Positions 17,701 through 24,556 of a DNA stretch of 64,000 nt are shown here, piece by piece. Origin of the DNA: RUG14223 sp051881075 (GTDB lineage Bacteria; Bacillota; Clostridia; Oscillospirales; Acutalibacteraceae); NCBI GenBank assembly GCA_051881075.1, contig JBJEPE010000034.1, positions 1 through 64,000 on the forward strand, written 5' to 3'. Below the pieces are notes generated by a model. The model was not told the origin of the DNA, made no database searches, and worked only from the letters and a program-made list of their open reading frames with translations. How positions within the stretch are numbered: position 1 is the first letter of the stretch; every line of letters starts with the position of its first letter. Both the position numbers and the translations under genes were made by a program.

Positions 17701-18813
17701 GGATGTTACGGATTCATTCGGCATATTATTATATACAGGTATGTAGAATATCTTTTCGTTAGCCAGAAGACCAAGCTTTGAGTAAGCGTCGTATGTGTTT
17801 CTTGCCTGACTGGCCGCCGCCATAACGTTAGTCATGTATTGGTGTGTGTATTTTGGATATGTAGAGTTCGGTGAAACATTAAACCTTTGATAATACTCGG
17901 TGTCCTGACCCTCCGCTATATAATCCTCAGATATTATTTTGGCGCCGCCTACTATAGATTTTTCAGGGGTAGTCCACGGTCTGGAGTATGATGTGCCGCT
18001 GCTGGCGTAGGCAAGGCCGTTGGCTATAGGGTCAGTACCGTCATAAGCGCCGATGTTATAGAAATTATAGTAACCTACGTACTTTTTACCCGATGAAGAT
18101 GTATAATTACCTGAAACACTGCCCGAACCGTCACTGCCTATTTCCGTCAATATCTTTGACGTAAGAAAGTAAGGGCTTACATTGGCACTTTTGGCCGCCG
18201 TCATAATCAGGTCAGAATAATATTTTGTGGTAGTCTGCTTTTTACCCGATGTATCAATATAAGATACTATGGTGCGGTACATAAACGAACCGCTGAGCAT
18301 ATTTTCAACACCTGTCTTAGAATGTGATTTTGCGTTATAAGACAGAGCCTCAAATTGGAAGATGTCCTTTTCATTCAAAAAGTTACGCGGATCCATAAAG
18401 TAGGCTACGGTATTAGGCGATGCGTGTACCCATCCGCCTGCGTCATAATATTTGTATACGCCTGAGTTGTAGTCCGCTGATGTCTGGCTTTTAAGCATAT
18501 CGCAAGAGGTATCAAGCACAAGACTTTTACTGCCGGAGCTTTCGTTATTTACCGATGCGGTAAAGTCAAGCCCCGTATTCTGTGCATAAAACTTCCAGTC
18601 AGGATATTTGCTATGCAGCTTTTTTATTGCCGATTGATAGCTTGCCGGAAATTTACTGAGTTCTGTGAGGAAGCTGTCTTCTGAGCTGTCCGGGTCGGTG
18701 GGAGATGCGGTTCTGGTTGCCGCATATACTGCCTGTGGCACGGTAGATAATACTGTCAATATACATAATGCGATTACGATAAGGCGTCGTGTAGTTATTC
18801 TCATCTTTTTCAT
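14701..18813 (-). CDS. Secreted glucosaminidase-like cell-wall protein with seven SH3b repeats
   Basis: The protein has 1370 residues from ATG 18813, which follows AGGAGG by 7 bases. Order: signal peptide ending at AVYA; an N-terminal domain of about 330 residues resembling clostridial beta-N-acetylglucosaminidases (YPDWKFYAQNTGLDF, SPNTVAYFMDPRNFL, and ILTEIGSDGSG with a likely catalytic Glu, then YNFYNIGAYDGTDP); one SH3b domain (NVNVRTGPN); a Big_2 Ig-like domain; two fibronectin-III-like domains; and seven near-identical SH3b repeats (each with NYR[ST]G[AP]GT and WYKIK). It should cut or remodel peptidoglycan, the SH3b array giving multivalent wall binding. It has its own promoter at 18932-18960. 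Confidence 0.88.
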   Translation of the reverse strand: MKKMRITTRRLIVIALCILTVLSTVPQAVYAATRTASPTDPDSSEDSFLTELSKFPASYQSAIKKLHSKYPDWKFYAQNTGLDFTASVNNESSGSKSLVLDTSCDMLKSQTSADYNSGVYKYYDAGGWVHASPNTVAYFMDPRNFLNEKDIFQFEALSYNAKSHSKTGVENMLSGSFMYRTIVSYIDTSGKKQTTTKYYSDLIMTAAKSANVSPYFLTSKILTEIGSDGSGSVSGNYTSSSGKKYVGYYNFYNIGAYDGTDPIANGLAYASSGTSYSRPWTTPEKSIVGGAKIISEDYIAEGQDTEYYQRFNVSPNSTYPKYTHQYMTNVMAAASQARNTYDAYSKLGLLANEKIFYIPVYNNMPNESVTSLTSGITLKSTSYPQTATVDSNNVNVRTGPNVSYPSAGMRLSAGTKVTIVDKTRTYTSTPGALTPLQFLYNPYWAKIKFTYNGTTYSGDYYISFTYLDITSSMSVSTAEAESITYTLSPSTSKEKPYFTTNNSDAISLTAKGSVKAKSTGSALVIATTLGGGFDFVTVNGSSDPTGISVTPTSSTIYTGDTLSLTASVTPSGAKYGSYVWSSSDKSVATVSSSGKVTAVSAGSATISVKTTNANFTKSAKCTVTVKDLGNPKITASSAVSNTSVKISWSAAEKADGYRLYTYNTETKKYTKIAQTTATSYTVKNLTCGDSYVFVVRAFRYMDGYTAWSAISPKYTVKAVPPYPTLSSVAQSGDSALKLTWKKGTDVTGYEIYRSLSKSSGYSLLKRITSASTVTYTNTGLELSTTYYYKVRAYKTVNSTRVYSSFSSVVSGTTAGQENLIEYKTTDSVNYRTGAGTSYSVAGTLATGKTVNVVDGYSKSADGYTWYKIKIGTSYYYCVKNYLTANEKLVDYYTTDSVNYRSGPGTSYDIKGSFPAKQLVKVVSGYSKSANGYTWYKIKLNSSYYYCAKDYLSTSTSGTTNTGTTTTTETLLDYKTTTDLNYRSGPGTTYSVKGTLASGKAVKVVKGYSKSANGYTWYKIKIGSTYYYCVKDYLAKVTSTSTGGTTGGTSSGGTTTTTEKLVKYTTTTSLNYRSGAGTTYAIKGTLSTGKTVNVVDGYSKSASGYTWYKIKIGTAYYYCVKDYLTKTTTTSSSSTSTEKLIKYYATADLNYRSGAGTSYAVKGTLASGKAVNVVDGYSKSANGYTWYKIKIGTSYYYCVKDYLSKTAPTSSSSTGTTTTTEKLTTYYATTELNYRSGAGTSYAVKGTITSSKAVNVVDGYSKSANGYTWYKIKIGTAYYYCVKDYLKFENSSSSSSSSSSSEEVLLAYKTTTLVNYRSGPGTSYSVTGTLPAGYDVTVVKGYSKTADGYTWYKIKVGSKYHYCVKDFIAPR
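14704..16367 (-). repeat. Seven tandem SH3b-coding repeats
   Basis: Seven copies of roughly 200-250 bases each encode a unit of about 65 residues, starting E-x-L-x-x-Y and ending in a tyrosine-rich YYYC-x-K-x-[YF] block. Linkers between copies vary in length and are rich in Ser/Thr/Gly. The high DNA similarity makes this a site for copy-number change by recombination and a risk for assembly collapse. Confidence 0.85.
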
Positions 18814-19245
18814 TAGGCATCCTCCTGATATTTTCGGTTTCATCATTTGTGTTTTATGTACTAATTATTTGTGATATAGTATAGTAATAATAATAACTTA
18901 ATTGCTTTTTTTATTTACTGATTATTTTACAATTATAGCAAACTTTACACCTTAATTCAACATATTTTTTTGATTTCTAAAATTTGTTTACAAAATACAA
19001 TTTATCGGTGTGATATCTCAGACAACACGTTGATTCATAAGCTTCGTAATAATAAAAATTACATAAAAAACGTATGAATTTAACTAAAAAGATAAAAAAA
19101 TGAATTTTATGTTAAAAATTAATTAAATTAGGTATTGTATTTATTTGACTTTTGCTGTAAAATAAGTTCAATAAAGGCTTTAAGTTAAAAATTTAAGGTC
19201 TGCCCCTTGAATATTGGGCAAAATATTAATGTTAGGAGAATGTAT
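18814..19245. other. AT-rich divergent intergenic region
   Basis: This holds the minus-strand promoter at 18932-18960 and an AT-rich stretch before the zinc-ribbon gene. A weak plus-strand pair (TTGACT at 19145, TTCAAT at 19167) may be the other promoter. I see nothing else in it. Confidence 0.6.
18932..18960 (-). promoter_or_regulatory. Promoter of the SH3b wall-protein gene
   Basis: On the minus strand TTGAAT (18960-18955) and a perfect TATAAT (18937-18932) are spaced by 17 bases, about 120 bases before the ATG at 18813. Confidence 0.65.
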
Positions 19246-20595
19246 ATGTACCCAACACCAGCACCCGTTATCGGGCAAAATCCGTTTCAGAACAATATTA
19301 TGACGGTTAAAAAGTTCTTTGCTAAACCAATCATCCTGATCTATGCTATTCTTTATACCGTTTCAGCTGCTATCAGTCTGTATGTTACCTACCAGACGTC
19401 TAAGTCATCTTTTGTAATAAGCGTCAACGGACAGCAATCTACAGAGATAACGTTGATAGTATCTGCAGTTATTTCACTTGTATTTTGTTTTGCACTTTTC
19501 TATATTTACATACGCAGTAAGAATCCTGATCCTGCGGTTTTGCCGAATGCAGGCTTCACTATTCTTCAGGTATTTGCTATCTTTATGGTTGTTATCTTCT
19601 CAATCTGTGTAGCAGTACTTGTATTCGCAGGCGTAATCATAGGATTTGTCGGTATAGGTGACTTGGGATTATATTGGGATGAAATAGTAAGCCAGATACC
19701 GCAATTCTCACAGTTTGACAGCTATATGATTAGCGCCGACAGCTTTGTTACCGCACTTACAATAGCTATCTTTGTTATTGCAGCAATTGTCGCTATAGTT
19801 CTTTCATACTATATTGCCGCACTTCGTTTTGTAGCGTCAGCTAAGAGCAATATGCGCAATCTAACAATGAGAGTAAAGGGATCAACATACTTCGGTGTTC
19901 TTACCCTTATTGTTGCTATATTCAGCACATTGGGATTATTACTTACGATAGGCGGTTCAAGCCTTATGAGGGCGTCAACGTCCTCTATGTCATCAATGTA
20001 TGATATGGATTCATTAATGGGTAGCGGTTCATCTGCCCTAAACACTGTTGTTTCTGTTTTAGGCGTAGTAAACAGCTACATTTTAGCAATTATAGCACTT
20101 TCATACAGCGGATATATAAAGCGTAACGCAGGTACAGCTTATGCAGTACCGGCAGTAGCCGCTGTTCCGTTTGTTCCGATGGCCGCAGGTCAATATGCTA
20201 ATCCGTATGCAGCACCTACCGCACCTATGGCAGTACCCGGAGCACCGGCCGCACCTGTAGCAACACCTACAGCACCTACAGCGACACCGGTAGCACCTGC
20301 AGCAACACCTACAGCTCCTACAGCGACACCGGTAGCACCTGCAGCGACACCGGCAGCACCTGTAGCGACACCGGCAGCACCTGTAGTAGAAACACCTGCA
20401 CCTGCTGAAGCTCCTGCACCTACATCTGCTGAAGCCCCTGCACCTACAGCCGAAGCCGAAAGCGCAGAACCTGCAAAGGAGAGCTACGGCTATACACAAG
20501 AGCCATATATGCCACAGACAACATATTGTCCGAACTGCGGTTCACCTATTGAGGCAGGCTCAAGCTTCTGCATTAACTGCGGAACAAGAATTTGA
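19246..20595 (+). CDS. Polytopic membrane protein with C-terminal zinc ribbon
   Basis: The 449-residue protein begins at ATG 19246, chosen because AGGAG at 19234-19238 sits 7 bases upstream. About five hydrophobic helices span residues 20-290. A low-complexity linker rich in Ala, Pro and Thr follows (about 320-415). The C-terminus is a four-cysteine zinc ribbon, CPNCGSPIEAG then FCINCG. Such zinc ribbons at the end of membrane proteins are common in Clostridia, but no enzymatic function can be read. A strong terminator follows, so it is probably monocistronic. Confidence 0.8.
   Translation: MYPTPAPVIGQNPFQNNIMTVKKFFAKPIILIYAILYTVSAAISLYVTYQTSKSSFVISVNGQQSTEITLIVSAVISLVFCFALFYIYIRSKNPDPAVLPNAGFTILQVFAIFMVVIFSICVAVLVFAGVIIGFVGIGDLGLYWDEIVSQIPQFSQFDSYMISADSFVTALTIAIFVIAAIVAIVLSYYIAALRFVASAKSNMRNLTMRVKGSTYFGVLTLIVAIFSTLGLLLTIGGSSLMRASTSSMSSMYDMDSLMGSGSSALNTVVSVLGVVNSYILAIIALSYSGYIKRNAGTAYAVPAVAAVPFVPMAAGQYANPYAAPTAPMAVPGAPAAPVATPTAPTATPVAPAATPTAPTATPVAPAATPAAPVATPAAPVVETPAPAEAPAPTSAEAPAPTAEAESAEPAKESYGYTQEPYMPQTTYCPNCGSPIEAGSSFCINCGTRI
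20212..20402 (+). repeat. Ala-Pro-Thr coding tandem repeats
   Basis: This is short-period repeated DNA encoding variants of APTATPVAPAAT. It forms the flexible linker between the membrane domain and the zinc ribbon. Reading frames on the opposite strand here (Cys/Arg-rich) are artefacts of the repeat. Confidence 0.7.
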
Positions 20596-20625
20596 TATTT
20601 AGACTGAATAAATAAAGAAAAATAT

Positions 20626-20666
20626 CCCCGATAAAGTTAGTTCAGACTGCTTTATCGGGGATTTTG
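20626..20666 (+). terminator. Terminator after the zinc-ribbon membrane protein
   Basis: A perfect 11-bp stem (20626-20636 with 20650-20660) is followed by ATTTTG. It is among the strongest terminators in the window. Confidence 0.85.
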
Positions 20667-21041
20667 AATATACGAAAAAACAGAAACACCCTCCAAAGAG
20701 AGTGCTTCCGTTGTGGATTTATTATGACTTTACATGAGAAAAGACCTCAATGCAAAGATCATAAGCTATATAAAATAGCCATAGCCTATGCGGCTTAAAT
20801 AAAGATTGCAATATAAGGTCTTTGGTTAGTCGTTTTGGATTTTAAATTAAACATATGCAGCTGTGATCAATTGTGTATATATGCAATTCTAATATTAGAT
20901 TTATGTAGAATAATATGTACAAGGTAATGCCGAATTAACTATAATATAACGTTACCATAATCTGACATAATTTTCAAGTGATTTTTATTTTTTTGTTAAA
21001 TTTATTTTTTGCTTGAATATTTTCTGCAATATTTATGGATT
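20667..21041. other. Intergenic region with a candidate structured RNA
   Basis: There is no open reading frame with a ribosome site. The notable content is the long-range pairing at 20741-20822 (listed separately). The rest, to 21041, is AT-rich and lies downstream of the minus-strand gene ending at 21042. Confidence 0.6.
20741..20822 (+). ncRNA. Candidate structured RNA element
   Basis: AAGACCT (20741-20747) pairs with AGGTCTT (20816-20822), and TGCAA (20751-20755) pairs with TTGCA (20806-20810) across an internal loop. Inside the closed region a third hairpin forms around 20777-20795 (AGC/GCT closing, CATA/TATG core). The layered pairing suggests a folded RNA, but I match it to no known family, no covariation can be tested, and the strand is uncertain. 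Confidence 0.25.
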
Positions 21042-21605
21042 TCAGAAAAATTCGCTGAACTTATCCTTTAAAAAAGCCCTATACAAAGTATCATCTACGT
21101 AGCTGTTATATTCCTCAAGAATGGTGTTCTTTATCCATTCCAACATTTTCGGAGAATTGTTTTTGTAGGAATTAAGTTTTATTTTGCCCTCTTTTTGAGC
21201 AGTTAAAAGTGCCTGATAAGCATCGGGTATAAATTCACAGCTTACAGTGTCTATAGGCTTTTCGCTGACAAACGCAAAGGGAATATCGCTTTGCGGCACC
21301 GTACTTTGAGTATCGTGTACGGTATATATATATCCGCTTATGCCGGAGTATGTTTGCCGAGTAGCGTCGGGGTAGTATTCATCAAGCTGTAGAATACCGT
21401 TTTTATCAAAACCGTAGCTTGCCCATTTACGTATAGGCGAGTTTGACGTAATGCCGTTTTTTCTGGCAAAAAGCTCAACGGCATTAGAAAGATACACAAG
21501 TACGTTTTCACGCTTTGATGAAAGATAAATAAGCGGCTTTCTGTGATTGGAAATATGCGGTACAAGTGTTTTTATATTCGGTGTTTGAGAAGCATGATAC
21601 AACAA
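21042..21605 (-). CDS. Conserved hypothetical protein coupled to murE
   Basis: I do not recognise a named family. I place the start at TTG 21605 because AGGAGG (21620-21615) lies 9 bases upstream; the frame could extend to a TTG at 21629, but that would put the ribosome site inside the gene. The 187-residue product opens LYHASQTPNIKTLVPH and continues with KPLIYLSSKRENVLVYLSNA. It has no signal peptide or membrane helix and is probably cytoplasmic. It begins 26 bases after the murE stop on the same strand, so it is co-transcribed with murE. Any link to wall synthesis rests on position alone. Confidence 0.75.
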   Translation of the reverse strand: MLYHASQTPNIKTLVPHISNHRKPLIYLSSKRENVLVYLSNAVELFARKNGITSNSPIRKWASYGFDKNGILQLDEYYPDATRQTYSGISGYIYTVHDTQSTVPQSDIPFAFVSEKPIDTVSCEFIPDAYQALLTAQKEGKIKLNSYKNNSPKMLEWIKNTILEEYNSYVDDTLYRAFLKDKFSEFF

Positions 21606-21631
21606 AAGGGTTTCCCTCCTATAAAGCAATA

Positions 21632-23098
21632 TTATGCTTTTGCTCTTTCAGCATATATATCCGCAATTACTTCCCGCTCGTCAAAGTGATACTTTACGCC
21701 CTTAATTTCCTGATAATCCTCATGGCCCTTACCGGCAAGCACAATAATATCTCTGCTTTGTGCGTTATCGATGCAATATTTTATAGCCTCACGTCTGTCC
21801 GGAATAACTATATACTTGCCGCTTGTTTTCTTCATGCCTACAAGTATATCATCAATAATATCGTTGACCTCCTCAAAGCGTGAGTTATCGGCAGTGATTA
21901 CGGAGAGATCAGAGAGTCTGCCTGAGGTTTCGCCCATCTCATAACGGCGTACCTTCGGGCGGTTTCCTCCTGCGCCGAACATGGTTATAAGTCTGCCGGG
22001 ATTATATGAGCGCAGGGTAGTAAGCACATTTTCCATGCTTAAGGCATTATGCGCATAGTCTATAAGAAGTATATAATCGCCGTCTGTCTGTACCGGCTCT
22101 ACTCTGCCCTTAACGGTTGCATTGCGCAGACCCTCATACATTGTTTTGTTGTCTATGCCGAAGTGCGAGCAAACGGCTATGGCGGCTATTGCGTTATAAA
22201 CGCTGAATCTGCCGGGAATGGCAACGTCAAAAGGAATATCCGTCTTACCCTTTGTATCAAAGTGAACACCAAGGAAATTGCCGTTAAAAATAAGCTCGTC
22301 GTTAAGCGCAATAAAGTCGGCCTTTTCGCTAAATCCGAAGGTTTCGATATTGCAGGTGCTTTGTGCTATTATATTCTCATACTTCTCATCGTCGATGTTG
22401 ATTATTCCCGTTTTACACTGTCTGAACAGCATACACTTGCAGTCGAAGTACTCTTCCATAGATGCGTGTTCGCTGTCGCCTATATGGTCATGTGAAAAGT
22501 TTGTAAATACACCGTAGTCAAAGTCGATGCAATCTGTTCTGTGCCACTTTAAACCAAGCGAAGACGCTTCTGTAACAAAGACGGTACAGCCGTAGTCAAC
22601 CATGTCACGCATGGCCTGCTGTATCTCGTATGATTCCGGGGTGGTATTATTTGTTTTTATATACTTATCGCCGTACATTATGCCGAGCGTACCTATAAGA
22701 CCGGTTTTTATGCCTGCATATTCCAGCATAGCACGTATCATACAGGCGGTGGTCGTTTTACCCTTAGTACCTGTTACCGCTATCGTGGTCATATGCTCTG
22801 CCGGATATCCAAAAAATGCGGCTGACATATATGCCAGTGCCTTGCGTGTGTCGGTTACTTTTACCGCAGTAATTCCTGACGGTATCTTTATATCATCACT
22901 TATTACGACTGCCGCAGCACCTTTTTCTATAGCTTGCTGTGCATAGTTGTGACCGTCTGAATTAAAGCCCTTAAGACAGACAAAAACATCGCCTTTGCCT
23001 ACTTTGCGAGAGTCATAGATAAGGTTATTAATATCAATATTTTCATCGCCGTTTACTACGGTATAGTCCAGTTTCTCTAAAAGTTCGGATAATTTCAT
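21632..23098 (-). CDS. murE: UDP-MurNAc-tripeptide synthetase (MurE)
   Basis: MurE adds the third stem-peptide residue, usually meso-diaminopimelate in Clostridia, to UDP-MurNAc-L-Ala-D-Glu using ATP in the cytoplasm. The 488-residue protein (ATG 23098, GGAGAG 8 bases upstream) has the UDP-binding N-terminal domain, the Mur ligase P-loop VTGTKGKTTT (Lys114) and the C-terminal ligase domain ending in GKGHEDYQ. The substrate-selecting motif, DNPR in mDAP ligases, reads DNSR at residues 404-407. The Arg that contacts the DAP carboxylate is kept, so mDAP specificity is still expected. It has its own promoter and leads a two-gene unit. Confidence 0.96.
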   Translation of the reverse strand: MKLSELLEKLDYTVVNGDENIDINNLIYDSRKVGKGDVFVCLKGFNSDGHNYAQQAIEKGAAAVVISDDIKIPSGITAVKVTDTRKALAYMSAAFFGYPAEHMTTIAVTGTKGKTTTACMIRAMLEYAGIKTGLIGTLGIMYGDKYIKTNNTTPESYEIQQAMRDMVDYGCTVFVTEASSLGLKWHRTDCIDFDYGVFTNFSHDHIGDSEHASMEEYFDCKCMLFRQCKTGIINIDDEKYENIIAQSTCNIETFGFSEKADFIALNDELIFNGNFLGVHFDTKGKTDIPFDVAIPGRFSVYNAIAAIAVCSHFGIDNKTMYEGLRNATVKGRVEPVQTDGDYILLIDYAHNALSMENVLTTLRSYNPGRLITMFGAGGNRPKVRRYEMGETSGRLSDLSVITADNSRFEEVNDIIDDILVGMKKTSGKYIVIPDRREAIKYCIDNAQSRDIIVLAGKGHEDYQEIKGVKYHFDEREVIADIYAERAKA

Positions 23099-23133
23099 GC
23101 AATATCTCTCCATTATTAAAATGCTTAACTGTT

Positions 23134-23162
23134 ATTTTACTACTAAAAATTAAAAAACACAA
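23134..23162 (-). promoter_or_regulatory. Probable murE promoter
   Basis: On the minus strand TTGTGT (23162-23157) and TAAAAT (23139-23134) are spaced by 17 bases, 36 bases upstream of the murE ATG. Confidence 0.5.
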
Positions 23163-23211
23163 TAGATTAGAAATTATTTTAATAAAATTGTATTGATTTA
23201 TATTTTAACTT

Positions 23212-23249
23212 ATTGTACAATTAACTTGAATAATTTTACATTGGACAAT
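23212..23249. promoter_or_regulatory. Pair of inverted-repeat sites before galK, candidate operators
   Basis: ATTGTACAAT (23212-23221) is a perfect palindrome, and ATTGGACAAT (23240-23249) repeats it with one change, 28 bases apart centre to centre. They lie 40-80 bases upstream of galK. Two similar sites spaced by nearly three helical turns suggest cooperative binding by one regulator. No regulator gene is adjacent. Confidence 0.4.
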
Positions 23250-23290
23250 TATGCCTATATAGACGATTGTATGTAAAGTGGGAGCGTATG

Positions 23291-24556
23291 ATGAACTGTA
23301 CACAGCGTATATCTGAAACACAAAACGGAAAATATGACGGAATACTCATGAAGCTATACGGAAAAGAGGCGCTTGATGAGCAAAGAGAAAGATATATTTC
23401 TGCTATACAAAGATATTCTGAGTTTTATGATGACGAAGATATATGTCTGTTTTCAGCACCGGGACGTACTGAGCTATGCGGAAATCATACGGATCATAAC
23501 GGCGGCCTTGTAATAGCAGGCTCGCTTTCGCTTGATATACTTGCGGTCGGCAGTAAAAGCGACTCTATAACGGTTATATCAGAGGGATACAGATCTATAA
23601 AACTAAGCATTGCGGATACTGAACCCGTTAAAAGCGAAAACGGCAATCCGCAGGCATTGATAAAGGGGATACTCCACTATTTCCGTGAAAACGGATATAA
23701 CATAGGTGGATTTAAATTATACATGACATCAGATGTGCTTAAAGGCTCGGGCATGAGTTCATCTGCGGCGTTTGAGATATTGATTTGTACTGTATTAAAT
23801 CATTTCTATAACAATGCGCAGATAACACCTTTACAGATGTCTGTAATATCTCAAAAAACAGAGAATGTATATTTCGGCAAGCCATGCGGTCTTATGGATC
23901 AGCTTGCGTGTTCCTACGGCGGTATAATCTGCATGGACTTTTCAAGTATCGTGCCGCATATCGTAAGGCTTTCAGAAAAGGTTTTAAGCGATAACTGTGA
24001 TATCTGTGTGCTTGATACGGGAGCAAGTCACGCAAGCCTGACGGAGGAATATGCCTCTGTACCTGATGATATGCGTCAGGTGGCAGGCGTTTACGGTAAA
24101 AGCAGGCTTATAGATGTAGACCGTAAGGATATAATGAACGATATGCCACAGCTTATGCACACGGTAAGTCACCGTGCTATCATGCGTGCAGTGCATTTTT
24201 ATAGCGAAAATGACAGAGTGAGAGATATGCTCATAAGCCTTGAAAACGGCGACATTAACGGTGTGTACAAGTCGGTAAACGGGTCGGGAAGCTCATCGTT
24301 TGAATATCTGCAAAATGTATATGTGGCAGATGATATTTATCACAGAGAGCTTGCGCTTGCGCTTATGCTTGCACGTGAATTTATAGGTGACGGCGGAGCG
24401 TGTAGAGTGCATGGCGGAGGCTTTGCAGGCACAACGCTTAACTTGGTGTCAAAAGAGAGATCGTATGATTTCTGCAAATATATGAACCGCATTTTCGGCA
24501 ATAACAGATGCCGTGTGCTTAGGATAAGAGAATACGGAGGTGTATGTATTGAGTAA
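23291..24556 (+). CDS. galK: Galactokinase
   Basis: This GHMP-family kinase phosphorylates galactose at C1 with ATP, the entry step of the Leloir pathway. The galactokinase signature GRTELCGNHTDHNGG is present near residue 52 (the family usually has GRVNLIGEHTDYN), as are the ATP-binding loop LKGSGMSSSAA and the C-terminal GGGFAGT motif. The protein has 421 residues from ATG 23291, 6 bases after GGGAG; ATG 23288 is the alternative. Its end overlaps the GH2 gene by 8 bases, so sugar release and phosphorylation are translated together. The neighbouring glycosidase supports galactose as the substrate. Confidence 0.9.
   Translation: MNCTQRISETQNGKYDGILMKLYGKEALDEQRERYISAIQRYSEFYDDEDICLFSAPGRTELCGNHTDHNGGLVIAGSLSLDILAVGSKSDSITVISEGYRSIKLSIADTEPVKSENGNPQALIKGILHYFRENGYNIGGFKLYMTSDVLKGSGMSSSAAFEILICTVLNHFYNNAQITPLQMSVISQKTENVYFGKPCGLMDQLACSYGGIICMDFSSIVPHIVRLSEKVLSDNCDICVLDTGASHASLTEEYASVPDDMRQVAGVYGKSRLIDVDRKDIMNDMPQLMHTVSHRAIMRAVHFYSENDRVRDMLISLENGDINGVYKSVNGSGSSSFEYLQNVYVADDIYHRELALALMLAREFIGDGGACRVHGGGFAGTTLNLVSKERSYDFCKYMNRIFGNNRCRVLRIREYGGVCIE

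Noticed and set aside
20101..20499. Minus-strand frame of 132 codons, almost all Cys and Arg
   Set aside because: It is the reverse of the Ala-Pro-Thr repeat of the zinc-ribbon protein; its composition is not that of a real protein.
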